From Carallia brachiata (taxonomy: Eukaryota; Streptophyta; Magnoliopsida; Malpighiales; Rhizophoraceae), in assembly GCA_021464245.1 (NCBI GenBank), contig JADCRB010000036.1, positions 1,507,717 to 1,571,716 of the forward strand: a stretch of 64,000 bases of DNA. Reading direction: 5' to 3'. The notes below the pieces were generated by a model. It worked only from the letters and a program-made list of their open reading frames with translations. It ran no database searches and was not told where the DNA came from. Below, piece by piece: positions 37,259-50,067 of the stretch. Position numbers and translations under genes: made by a program. The number at the start of each line of letters is the position of its first letter. Position 1 is the first letter of the stretch.

Positions 37259-40200
37259 GGTCAATGGTCAGATGTTCATTGTTTTTAATAAGAAAGAAAT
37301 CTCAAGGCAGTCTCACCCGGCTCTTGGCATCTTTTGTGGAGCTGAGGCCCAACAAAGTTAAAAAGGAAGAGGTGAAACATGAAAACAGGGACAAATGGCT
37401 AGTGACTAGCTAACGAGCGAAAACAAAAACACGGAGAGGTTCAAACTAACTCATTGGTCATACATACAGAAATGTTTCCGACGCTTCACATTGTTGAGAT
37501 CCCCGCAACGCAATGGAATTTGATTCTGGTTTGGGTGATCAATAGGGAACCCAATTGTAAACCAAGACCCACCCAGTAACCATCATGCGAGCCCGCAAAG
37601 GTGTCCGGAACATTGCAGAAATTCCTGAATGGCACGCTGTATAACAACTGAGGCCCCCGCAGACAGTTGTGGAGGAAAAGAAGGCAAAAAGACAAACCCC
37701 TAAAAACAATCTTGAAGTGCACGTGGCCACGTCCCACAACTGCCAGCGCACGTTCTCCAAGCAAACTAATGGGAGGGCGCTTGGCCCATCGTCCATCGCA
37801 TGTTCAATATCTTTAGAACGGCCCAGCCCCGTGGGTGGGGCGTGATGGAGTTGTTAGACTTTTATTACAGTTAGAGTAAATGAGTTCAAATGATTAGGAC
37901 CCAAAAATTTTTTTGACAAATGACTTCAAAACCCAAACATCAGAAATAATGTCACAGCCATCAAAACTGGAAGGCCCGACACTCTTTAGGCCCAATACTA
38001 CCCAAGAAAGCATCGCTATCGAATTTGGGTGGCAGAACTGATCAGATAATAAGGTGCAACAATTGCTGCAAAGATTAGGGGCTTGCGCTTCCGAGCTCAA
38101 TTTTGTTGTTGGATTACTAATTTTAATAGACATAAAAAAAATGTTAAAAGCCTAACATAATTAGATTAATTTGTGACTAAACAATGTTTATATTATAGTT
38201 GACGGTATATTTTGTGTAATGATAATCAAAAAATATAAATAAAAAAATAGTATTATTTTTTTATATATTTTATTATTATAATTACACAAAATATAATTAT
38301 CGTTATAGTATAAATATTATTTAGCTAAATTTTTATTTAGCCATTTAATATTTCTGAAAAAAAAAAGTGTTCAACCCGGCATTAATGACCTCAGCAGGTA
38401 TCAACGATTGCCACGTTGCTCGTCGTACAAAAGGCACTTAAATGGAGGACGTGTAATTCTTGGGTTCCTTGATCAAAAAACCAATGTGTTTACATCTGCG
38501 AGATCTATATGTGTGATTTGCCTTTGACGGAAAGACCAGACTCGAGGAGCTAGGACGTGTGTGAAATTGAAGCCTCTAAAATATTCTGTACTATAGTTTA
38601 TTATATATAAAACGAAAAAGATCGGCAGCTAAAGAGAGAGGAAGACAGAAAAAATGTCAATAATGTAACAATAAATTTTTTTTTTGTAACAATGGTGATT
38701 TTTTCTACAATAAAAAATAACGCGATAATTTTTATTATATATTTTATTAATCTTGTTATAAAAATTAATAAAACTGTTATATTATTAACAATTCTTCTAA
38801 TCAATTCTTCCTATCTGTACATCCGCACCCCATGTAAAAATACAAAATTGGCATAATACTGCCTAGGCAGCTGTGTGTGGAAGGTATGTGCCATTTGTCT
38901 TGTTGCAAATGCCAAAAAGATTATTGGCACGGTTGTTGAAGTGTGCCCAGCCGCCCAGTCGGTGGACAAGGTTCTTGATTTTGATTTGAATGAAGCTAGA
39001 TACGGCATTAAATGGACCTGTCCACTGTTCTACGTACTGTCCATTTTCATTCCTCTGCCCTCCCGTCAATTTTCATTGCCAACCCCGCAAAGTTCTCCTA
39101 ATCGAAGTCTCCTGTCGGTGCGGTCTCCGGAGCGTTTTCTGTAAAATAACAGTTCGCCCGACAAATATCGGACGGCAAGGCAATTTTGAGTAAGTAAGAA
39201 ACTATACGGATATACAATTTTACAATTCAGTGACACAAAATATTTATTCCAAATAAAAGTAGTTTATATCATTATACAAGTAAATTTTTTTTATCTCATA
39301 TGCAGAGATTTTATATGAATATTTATTATATCTATATAAATCTTTAGTATTATATAAAATATTGTTTATATAATATTGCATATTATACATGCAATAAAAT
39401 AAATCCATAAAAATTTCTGTCTTAACAAAATTTGTCCACAAAATTGTCGGTCACAGCCGCGTTGCTGGAGGCCCTGACGCGTAAAACAGTATCGAACAAA
39501 ATTGTACCAGGCAGCGGGACGCTCTGGTGAATCGTACTGGCCCTTGTTTTGTCACGAGAACAAAACATAAATCAAAAATAAAGAAAGTTATGTGGCTTTC
39601 ATTGAAAACTTTTGTTTTCAAATTGACTCCAACTCAAACTTTCGACTCTACCGACGATTTCAGTACCAATTTACTAGAACTCATCGGTTGGAACTAGGAA
39701 GGTCTTGATAAAAACAAAAAACACAAATAGTGGGTCAAACTGCCAGATCCGCCGTGGCCCAATTTGCCCCGGTTGCGGACTTTTTTCCCCTCCTAAGTTC
39801 TCACCAAAGCCTCTTGTGGATCAGGTCTTAGACAGCCCAAATTACATTCTCAGTGGCCCAAATGACACGCTCACCACTAATTAGCTGTTAATGATTTGGT
39901 TTTTTATGTGTTATATTTTGAATTCGGATTTTGCTAGCAGTTGTTGGAGTCTTTTGTAAATATATGATTGGTAATTTTTACGATAAATTTCTGATAGTCT
40001 ATCGACGTTCCTTAACCCTTGAATGAGGACTTTCTTCCTACAATTAAACTTTTTCTTAACAAAATAAAAAGGATTAACTTATTTAAATATTAATTTATTG
40101 TTGTGGTTATCATCGTGAAGTATAAGGCAGAAGAGAATACCTATTAAAAAAGTAATACCAACTTCCGCAGTTCCACTCGTTGACAATTGTACTCCAAATC

Positions 40201-41015
40201 TACAATGACTGAAGTCTATAAATGCACCTAATTAGCCGTAGCCATGGTGGAGTATTATTAATTGGTGTTCGCAAGAGATCAAAATAGTTGGCAATTAGAT
40301 GCAGTAATCCCACTTTTGCATTTAATGCTTGATTTCAACTTCCATTCCATCAAAATCAGTTTTCATAACTAATGAGTCTGTGACGAAAAAGACTTATGAC
40401 CAAATTTTCCAACGAAAATTTCCCGTGTGATTGAATCCGTCTTGGAAGTGAGGAATTGCTAGCCCTGTGTGTTGCATTGTAGAAGGTAACGTGGTTACAC
40501 TTTAATATCAGACGAAAAACTATGACAACTTCAAGTCACGGGGATTTGATTGATTTTCTTTTTTTTATTTATTTTTATTTTTGGGATTTCAGTTGTTACC
40601 ATTTTTTATATGATAATTTCTATTTTTGAATCGCAGCCAAAGGTGGAACAAACAAACAAACAAAGGAATTTTTCAAAGCTCTGTTGCCTCCGCAAAATGG
40701 AAGTTTCGCTTTGGATGCTTAATCAATCGTGGTAGTTGGTAGTTGGGGCTCTTTTTTTTTTATTTTTCTATTTTTTTTTGTGTGTGTGGATCTGATGCTA
40801 TGTATATAGATGAGATCAGAAACAGCTCCAAAGGAAAATGGATACCCCTTTTTGTTTAGCTACTTTCTTTGTATTCCATATCCTCAATAATGAAAAATCC
40901 TCTCCCCCCAGGCCAATATGTGGATTATGACCAGAAATTAACACTAATATAATAACATAATAAAATTATTTTTATTAATAGAAAATAAAAAATTACTTTG
41001 TTGTACTTAATCTTA

Positions 41016-41935
41016 ACCGCGTGTTTGGTAATGCCGTGGTAAAAGAATTAGAAAGAAAATGTCAAAGAGTTGTTTGTTCTGGCAACCAATGTGAAAAGGT
41101 TTAGAAAATTTGTCAGAAGCAACCGACAACTAATTAAAAAAAAATCATGTATGTATAATGACAAAAATACTCCCATTCATATAATTGTTTATATTTAATC
41201 TTTTCTAGAGTTGTTTTTATAATTTTATTTACACTTGTTTTACTATTTTTTATATAATATAAAAATAAAATTTTATTTTTTTATAATTTTTTCATAATCT
41301 TTTTTTCATAATTTTATTTTTTATATTTTTTTTTCATTAAAATTTCACAATTCAAACCTACTATAAAAATTCATTTTCGAATTTATTCGAAGCGGCTTAC
41401 ATTTGATTTTCAGTCATCTCGTTGTCAGGGAATATAACTATCCATTAAACGTTGATTCATTGACGTTGGTCAAACCATTTAATTCTGATAACAACCTTTT
41501 CAAAATTAAAGAAAACTTTATCTTAACAAAATTTAAGCTATATTTAGTATTGAGGTGAAAAGTGTGTTGTGTTTTAATAATTATATTTTAAACTAAAACT
41601 AATTTTTTTAATATTTGATAATTCTTTCTAAACAGAGTTTTACAAACGTCATAACTCTCAAAATTATAATTTTACAAAAGCACCTTAAACATACTTTTGA
41701 AGAAAGTGGTAAAATTCAATGACTAGATCACACAAATTTTAAATTAAGTGAATAAAATTAACTCTACCAATTTAAAAAATTATTAAACATTCAAAATTTA
41801 AAATTTTTTTACAACTTTTTCATAATTATTACCAAACAATTTGTAACTTTAAATTACAGTACTTTTAATCACAGTATTTTATTTACAACACTTCTATTCA
41901 CAATACTTTATCTCACAGTATTGTCAAACAGACCT
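41016..41935. mobile_element. Possible MITE with degenerate GTTTGG-type inverted ends
   Basis: The left end CGTGTTTGGTAATGCCGTGG and the inverted right end CTGTTTGACAATACTGTGA match at about two thirds of positions. TTA occurs on both sides (41013-41015 and 41936-41938), as expected for Tourist-like insertion. The interior is AT-rich without coding capacity. The ends are diverged, so boundaries are tentative. Confidence 0.35.
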
Positions 41936-41956
41936 TTAGTAGTTACAAAAAACAGC

Positions 41957-42268
41957 AGTATATGACATAATAAATATGATATATAATATTTTTTTATATT
42001 TATAAAAAATATATGATATATTAAAAAAAATATAATTCGTATAAACAGACGAAATATACGACGTGATAAAAAAATTATAAAAAAATTATATGATATGTTA
42101 AAGAAAATTATATAAGCGATGTTAATAACCATTTAAAATTAAAATTTTTTTAATTTAAAAAATATATGACTGTTTAAACAAATTATCTATTTCCTTTTAA
42201 TATATCATATATTTTTTTTATAAATATAAAAAATATCATATATCTCATTTATTATATTATATATTACA
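41957..42268. repeat. AT-rich inverted repeat (foldback)
   Basis: The arm near 41957-42030 (TTTATATTTATAAAAAATAT then ATGATATATTAAAA) reappears inverted at about 42195-42268 (TTTTAATATATCAT then TTTATAAATATAAAAAATAT). The arms are separated by about 165 bp. It resembles a foldback-type MITE; no target duplication found. Confidence 0.55.
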
Positions 42269-42450
42269 ATTATTTATAATTACTAAATTTTATAATCACG
42301 TGGTCATCTTCTTTTAATCATCACTCGTCAACGTAATCTTATAACAGTCAACCAAGAAGCGTCTAAATTTTTGAATCTGTTTTTCCTTTTTTTTTTTTAA
42401 TTAAAGGTGTTATAACATTATTACTTCAAGCGCTTAGATTGTTGATGCCA

Positions 42451-43007
42451 GCGAGCTAGTCAACAAGATATCAATATTTTTAATTTTTAATTTTTAATTT
42501 TTTTTATATTTGAATTTTAAATTTTTTTAATATTTCATTTAAATGTTAAATTTTTTAATTTTCTACCAAATCAGTCTATCTGTTTATCAAAAATGAACAA
42601 TCTATTAAAAAATAATTTTAACTTTACAAAAAATTATTTTAAAAAAATTAAATATATGAATTGAATGTCTTTTTTTATCAAAAATATGTATATTACTTAT
42701 TTAATTCATATATTTGTTGATTAAAAAATATTTAATGTGTATATTTTATTGATAAAATAAATATTTAATACATGTATTTAATTTTTTTAAATAATTTTTA
42801 TTGAGTTAAACTCATTTATTAATCTATTGATAATTTTTTATAATTTTAAGGACTAATGTAGTATGAAATCAAAAAATTTATAACTCAAATGAAATGTTAA
42901 AAAAATTTAAGATTTAAATATAAAAAAATTAAAAATTAAAAATTAAAAATATTAATATTCCGTTAATCGACGCACCGACAGAATAGTACCGAATAGTACC
43001 TGGACTC
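42451..43007. mobile_element. AT-rich MITE with long inverted arms, possibly Mutator-like
   Basis: About 80 bp near 42470-42545 (three TTTTTAAT units, ATATTTGAATTTTAAAT, then AATATTTCATTTAAATG) recur inverted at about 42885-42960. A 9-bp word TTGATGCCA lies at 42442-42450 directly left of the element and again at 43008-43016. Nine-bp duplications are the Mutator superfamily signature. Against this, the right arm ends about 27 bp before the duplicate, and that interval contains two tandem copies of GAATAGTACC. The class assignment is therefore tentative. Confidence 0.5.
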
Positions 43008-43132
43008 TTGATGCCAATAAGTCCGGCCTAAGTCTTGAGTTGGCAGATATGTACGTTTCTGCCTTTTGCGCGTTTTATATTATTTAGAACGGAAAAATTT
43101 TCGACAATAAAATTATAAGTATATAATATACA

Positions 43133-43230
43133 ATAATTTATATTATTATATTATAAAAATATATTAAATTTAAAAATAAATAAATAAATTATTAAATATT
43201 ATTAAATAAAATATATATTTTGTATGTATC
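43133..43230 (-). repeat. Dispersed AT-rich repeat, partial copy 4
   Basis: ATATTAAATTTAAAAATAAA followed by AAATTATTAAATATTATT resembles the core of copy 3. Low complexity makes the relationship uncertain. A similar shorter block lies at 50895-50945. Confidence 0.3.
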
Positions 43231-46200
43231 TTATTATGGGTACTCATGTAATCAACTCTATTTAGAATCCTAGATATGTCCACCAATAGTTATGTGTATA
43301 ATATTGTACCAGTAAATGCATGTTATGTGATCAACATTTTTTCAGCCGGATTTATCAGAAAAATATGTTTTTTTTATGACAACGTCTTCGAAATTCAAGT
43401 CTTTAGATGGGGGATCCCAAATTTATTGACTGCCTCTTTTTTTCAAACCAAATAAACTGTAATTATCAAGTAAAAGTCTTTTGAAAATTCAAAGGCTGTC
43501 AACTTTGAAATTTAGGTGACACCCTTCTCCAAGCCAAACTCATTAGCAATAGAATAGAGTGTTCAAATCACGTCTTAGATAATTCTAATAGCCTTCTAAA
43601 AGCTAATCAATAGTATAGTGGCCACCAAAGTGTTTAATCGAAGGTGATATATTATATTTTTTTGGTTTACTGATATATTATATTTTAGTTTCATATTTTT
43701 TTAATCAAGAAAAAATATTTATTACGATTATATCAGTTATCGAATTTATAAGTCGAAATTAAAATAATTCTCGTTTGTCAATGTCTCATTCAACTACTAT
43801 TATAAGAACAGACCCACTACCTGAGCACTAGTAGAGCTGAATACATCTCTATCACTGAATATCACAACGATTATTGAGTTTGAAATATACCGTCACGCTA
43901 CAGTCTTTAACTACGTGGTATGACCACCTAATATTTTTCAAGAGAGAACACGAACATGAAAATTAAAACTTGAATCGCTAATATGAAACTCACATTAATT
44001 TATTATTGAATTACTAGCCTAAATGGTTAGTTCCACATTTCACTCATATAGAACACTTTCCTTATATCTCAACTAGATCTAATAGCTTTTTAATGCTTAG
44101 CTTGATGGGTAAAACGAAAGTATTGGCTGATTTTTTTAAGTTACAAGGGAATACTTTGTTCTTACTTTCACCGTCCTAGAAATGGATCTCTTTTTTTTAT
44201 CACATCTGAGGAGGTAAGTTTTAGTAAAATAAGTTGAAGCTAATATTTGATACATTTAACTTTATGTGACCGGGCCAAGTTGTCTGATCGTCTTAACGTA
44301 GTAAAATTCCAGGTGTTGTCTAGTTGCAGTAAAATTTTCAGTTCAGATTTCAGAGTTCAAAATGGCAATAAAACTATATATACCAGATAAGTAGATGAAT
44401 TATTTGTCATTTTTTCCGCTTGTATTATCAAACTAAAAGCTATTTTGGTCATATTTGCCTTTGCACGCATTCTTAATGAACTCGTCGATAAAAATTTCAG
44501 TTTCAATTATCGGGAATAAAAAACATTTGATTCAATCTCATAGCAATACTAAGAAAAGCGGCAGTAACAACCCTCTCTTGGACTCCCTAAAATTCAAACC
44601 CAAGTTCAAAGAAATTGGTTTTCAACTCCAACAATTGCGGTACAGGAATTAGAAGATTTCATTCTTATTATATGACCGTGAGTTTGAATACTCCTTAATA
44701 TGTTCAGTGAAATTAAATGTACGTTTAACTTTATATAATTATAAGAGAAGTTAATAATTCTTACTGATACCGTATAATTTATTTCTCCATAAATTTAGTA
44801 TAAAAGTTTAGCTTCTATAACTAGTGTAATTTTTCCTAAGAAAATTATTAAATAATCTATACTTTCTTTTTTTCTTCTATAAAAAAAAAGAATTTTCCGT
44901 ACATATATTTAAATTGTATTCTTCAACTACTTCATTATACTCTATTATATGTTGAAAGGGGAATATTCTAAGGGTTTTTAAAACAATGTTTGTTTAATCA
45001 ACTAATCTTACTGTCAGTTTTCACTATATGATTATATGTGACATCCTTTTGGTTGATCTACGGGCGTACGGACAAAAATTTCAGACTAGCTTTTTTATTT
45101 TTGCAAACACAAGGGGAAATCTTTCGTTTTAATTTATTAGGCAGCTGTAGCCATGCATTTGCGCGACACTTTTGGTGATGGAGAAGTAACGATTTTTTTT
45201 TTTTTAACGAATTAACCGCCAAAATAAAGGATTTAGAATGAGATTGTGACAGTGCATACACACCCTAGAAGCTGGCGTAGCCCAAAACGTAAATGGCTTA
45301 GCCCAAAACGTCAAAAAAATTGGACAAAAACGACAGCCCCTGGAATGGGCGTTATTATCAGAATTTGTTTTTTATTTTCTTCAAACAAAAAAAAGTTAAT
45401 GAGTAATGACATGGGGAGGGATTCCTGTATGCTCCGGTGTGCCCACTTATCACTTATGTTTGCCTTTTAAAATTTTATTTTATAACTTAATCTGAGATAA
45501 TAAAATAGTTATATAGTTTGTCATTTAATAATAAATTTATTTTTTAAAATTTTAATTATTTAATATTTTTATTATTTTATTATTATTTAAATACTACTTT
45601 TTAGTATTTTCCGTTTTTAATGGGTCTGTCCAATGAAAGCTGGCAAAATCCAACGTATCCATTCACCGTCAAGCTAACAGTTGGTTTCGTCAAATCTGGG
45701 CCGTCTACTCGATTGTAAGTCTTGAATCCAACGTTAAGAAGGTAAACACGTACGAATCTTTGTTTGTGTTGTGTACGGTAAACGAAGAGAGACCTTTTGT
45801 TCGTGCGGTCCCACACGAAAGCCTTTATTGCAAGAACAGGTTGGGAGTGCGAGACCGCATGATGTGGACTTGAATTTTTAAGGGCTCCCATAATGAAGTG
45901 ATTGGGATTTGGGGCTTAATATTACAACTTCTGCCATTAATTTGATTATATATTATTTTTAGCTATCATAACCCAGGCGGAGGTGGTTTTTTTTTTGATT
46001 TTTTTAATTTAAATTAATTGATAAAAAGACAGTTAAGAATATTAAAAATTTAAATTTTTAATATTTTCTTTACTGACATAACAGGTAAGGGTGACTAATA
46101 GAGCGAAGATTCTTCAATTGGGGCTGATTTGTTGTTTTCTAAGCCATGATTACAGAAAAAAAAAAAAAAAAAGCAAAGAGTGCTTCAATTGTAAGGAAAT

Positions 46201-47150
46201 TTTTTTTCAAAAGAATATTTCAGAAATTAAAAATTTAGATTTTTATCTTCAAATTTTTAAGTTTTAATGGAGAAAAAAAAGCGCATTCTTGTGAATAAAA
46301 AAATTGGTAAAAGTTTTTTTTGAGATGAAATACAATTTTTTAATAACTACACTTAGATTAACCCAAAAAAACAAAGAAAAATATATAAACAACTTAAAAC
46401 TATTATAACCCAAATTAGAAATCCATTATCACTCAATGAATATTCTACTACAAAAGTTGGAAGGAAAAGTGGGAATTTTGTTAGATTTGTTAGCTTCCAT
46501 TCCATTCCATTCTATTCTGGATTATAGGTCTTTAATTCAAATTTAATGAAGGTTTAATTAATAGCTGAAAATGGGACGAAGATTGTGGAACAGAAGAAGA
46601 TTACCCTGATAACCTGATAAGTGTAGCCCAACGATCACAACTTGTAGTTTTTCAAAATCAAAAATAGCACCGAATCGCCTGCGCCAAGCATTTCTATAAT
46701 ATTAAATTAGAGTTTGCCGATAATTATTTTTTACTTTTTTTTTATAAATATTAATCACAAATTAACACATCAACACTTTTTAATAATATTTCTATAATAT
46801 TTTATTATACAAACAGTAATATAAAAAAATAAAAATAATTATTACTAACATCTCTCTATTAAATTAATCCTCCTGTTTCTAAAAAAATAAAAATAAAAAT
46901 TAAAAAGAAAAAATCCCCCCTGACCCTGCCCCTGCCCCCTCCTCTCTCCTCCACAACAAATTAGTGGCATTTGTGTCATTATGGCAGAGAACCATGTCCA
47001 TTTTCTCACATTTCCTCAACTAATTACGGCATTTTCTTGACGACAATGGTCTCTCCAAGTCCACACGTAGTATTGTACTGAACGAAAAAACTACTGTCCC
47101 TTTCTCTCTCTTGATCGATAGCGTTCACTCTTATTGGACTTCCAGGCACT

Positions 47151-47182
47151 TCTCTCTCTCTCTCGCTCTCTCTCTCTCTTTC
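47151..47182. repeat. (TC)n tract in TBL leader
   Basis: TC dinucleotides with one CG interruption about 80 bp before the TBL start codon. CT-rich leaders are common in plant 5' UTRs and the tract is probably transcribed. Confidence 0.85.
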
Positions 47183-47258
47183 TGTGTTTCTGAAGCAATT
47201 TTCATTGGCAGTTCTGCAAGAGAGAACAAGGAAAAAGTGGGAAAATAAGGGATCTTTG

Positions 47259-50067
47259 ATGAGTCTGTCCATGGCTGAAGCAGCCACAAAGCACCTGTCT
47301 TCCATTAATGGAGGATTTTTTTTAACAGACCTAAAGGGTCTTTTCAAAACCAGAAGAAGTGTGGCTTTTGCATATGGCTTCATGTTTGCTTTTGTTGCTT
47401 TCACTGCTTTCTTGGCTTTCAACCCTTCTCCAAATACCTACGCTCCTTGGTTCACCAATATTTTTAGCCTTGCCACCACCAGTAATAGTAGCACAATCAA
47501 CTCCACCGCCGCCACAACTGCGCCGACAGCCGGTTCCGGTGGATCTCATTTCTCTTCCATTTTCTCTTACATCTTTCCCAACACCACTTCCCCGCAACAA
47601 AACAGCACTTCCACCAGATCTAATAACAGCTTAACATCTGATCCTCTTGTCCCAAATAAAGAAACTTCCAGTACTGTAAAGAATAACACTGGTAATACAG
47701 AGAATTATGTTGCCCCACCTACAGTTTTGCAGCCAAATGTAACCACAAATGCTTCATTTGTAAATAATGAACTGGCCACTGCAAAGAACCGCACACAAAG
47801 TAGAGAGAATTCTTCCCAAGATCATCCTTTGAAGTCAAATCTAACCACAATTGGAACCCCAAAAGCCCAATTATCGGTGAATCAAAGTGTGAATTTCCCA
47901 CCAGAATCTGGTGCCTCCGGTGTTGCTGTGGCAAAGGACAATTCAAGCAAGGCGGAGAAAGTGGTGAAGGCGAATTACACAGCATCGTTGTCTAAGAAAC
48001 AGACTAATGGGACAATACAGAAGAGAGATGGGACTAATTCAGGAAAGCAAGCGGTTAAGGGGTTGACACAGAATCTGGTGAATTGTGACTTGTTTGATGG
48101 AGAATGGGTGATGGATGATTCTTATCCACTTTACAAACCTGGGTCTTGTTCACTGATTGATGAGCAGTTCAATTGTATACTTAATGGCAGGCCTGATAAA
48201 CAGTACCAGAAATATAAGTGGAAGCCAAAGGGATGCATTTTGCCCAGGTATGTTCTTTTGACTTGTTGCTTTGATTAATTAATGGAGTGCTTTTTACTTT
48301 TGGGTTTTTTGTTTTTGGATTTTTGATTGATGTTTATTCTCCACCGATCTGCTGTTCGAAGATTTTGTTTTGTACAGTTTGGTGTTTTTTTAAATCAGTG
48401 ATTTTGATCTATGTTTAATGGCAAACGGAAAGGGCGTATAAATTTTCGGTATTGGTTTTGATTCTGATGCGATCTGTAAAGTTTGCGCTTGCAATCTTTT
48501 CGTGCTATATATATATTTTTCCTGTTGATTAATTTTGAAATCCTTTTCCTTTTCAATCTTAATATGATATGACTCTCTGTTGATCATCGCCGTATCTTTT
48601 CTGCAACACCTCTTGTGAAATTGAATTATCAGTGGAATTTTTGGCTTGTCTTTTTTACTAAGTCTGGTTCGTTTTATTAGATTGAATGCCGCCCATATGC
48701 TGGAGTTGTTAAGAGGAAAGAGGCTAGCTTTTGTGGGCGATTCGCTGAACAGGAATATGTGGGAATCTTTGGTGTGCATTTTGAGAGGTGCGGTGAAGGA
48801 TCGAAACAATGTCTTCGAGGCCAATGGGAGACAACATTTTCGAGGGGAAGCTTCATATTCCTTCATATTTAAAGTACGTTATTGCAGTATCTTTTATCTT
48901 GGCTCTATTTCAATCTATTAGTTCGCAGGGGCAGCATCTAACACGGAAAATATTTCTTTGTGAATGGTGGGAGTAGGATTATAACTTCACGGTGGAGTTC
49001 TTTGTATGTCCTTTCTTAGTTCAAGAATGGGAGATGCCGGACAAAAATGGAACCAAGAAGGAGACACTTCGGCTGGATTTAGTGGGGAGGTCATCTGATC
49101 AGTACAAAGGTGCAGATATCATTGTCTTCAACACTGGACACTGGTGGACTCATGAGAAAACTTCAAGAGGGTGAGTACCTATTTACTTGGATTGCTGCTA
49201 TGATAGTTTGCTGTGCATTAAATATTTGTCAATTTGGTGACTGAATGAATCAGGAAAGATTATTACCAAGAAGGGAGTCATGTGTATGATGAATTGAATG
49301 TTCTGGAGGCATTTCGAAAAGCTATAACGACGTGGGCCAGATGGGTTGATGCCAATATTAATCCATTGAAGTCTCTAGTCTTCTTTAGAGGATATTCTGC
49401 TTCACATTTCAGGTATTGTTAAAGGAAAATAAATTCTAAATGCATCACTGTTTTAGCCTCTGCACTATCAGTTGGCTTCCACTGAACATATTTTTCTGAG
49501 ATTGTGATGGTGAAGGATATTGTTTTCCTGCTCAAACTCTAGTTTTGGCAGTAAACTTTTGACTTGAAAAAAGAAGCAGTAAGTTAAAAATTGGAGACTT
49601 ATCAAACAGGGAGGATCCTTTTTTTTTTTTACTTTCCTTTTTTTGGTTCTACATATAAGCATGATTTGATCTTCGGAGCAAGCAATTAGTGTCATTGTTA
49701 TTTGTGTAGTGGTGGGCAATGGAACTCTGGTGGGGCATGTGACAGCGAGGTTGAGCCCATCAAGAATGCGACATATTTAAGGGAGTATCCGCCCAAGATG
49801 ATGGTGCTGGAGAGGGTGTTGAGGGGAATGAAAACACATGTTACCTACCTAAACGTCACGCAGATGACGGACTACCGGAAGGACGGCCACCCCTCTATCT
49901 ATAGGAAGCAGCATGTATCCAAAGCAGAAAGAAGATCACCCCTGCTTTACCAAGATTGCAGCCATTGGTGTCTTCCTGGAGTGCCGGATGTGTGGAATGA
50001 GATTCTTTATGCTGAGCTCTTAATAAATGAAAACAGGAAGCACCAAGCTCAGAAGAGACATAGGTGA
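47259..50067 (+). CDS. TBR/TBL1-like trichome-birefringence family polysaccharide O-acetyltransferase
   Basis: Five exons (47259-48247, 48681-48873, 48977-49170, 49254-49412, 49710-50067) give a 630-residue Golgi type II membrane protein. A single membrane helix follows a basic stretch at about residues 34-55 (VAFAYGFMFAFVAFTAFLAF). Next comes a long Asn/Ser/Thr-rich lumenal linker to about 270, then the PMR5N Cys-rich domain (NCDLFDGEWVMDDSYPLY, 273-330), then the PC-esterase domain with the GDS motif at 349-351 (FVGDSLNRNMWESLVC) and the DxxH motif at 594-597 (DCSHWCLPGVPDVWNE). These are the Ser and Asp-His catalytic elements of TBL acetyltransferases that modify xylan, pectin or other wall polymers. 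The first in-frame ATG is used; a second ATG at 47271 is an alternative start. The long linker fits the TBR/TBL1/TBL2 subgroup. The substrate cannot be read from sequence. Confidence 0.93.

Larger units (their letters stand above)
37259..47258. other. Ten-kilobase gene-free region with clustered MITE-like elements
   Basis: No coding region is supported on either strand. The middle (about 41.0-43.3 kb) is extremely AT-rich and contains three MITE-like or foldback structures described separately plus a copy of the dispersed repeat. The right end from about 47.0 kb is the promoter and CT-rich leader of the TBL gene. Confidence 0.6.

Noticed and set aside
45601..45891. 96-residue open frame on minus
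   Set aside because: No recognisable motif, no flanking exons and surrounded by AT-rich repeats.
47184..47258. Upstream extension of TBL exon 1
   Set aside because: The upstream in-frame start would be GTG within the CT-rich leader; the first ATG is at 47259.
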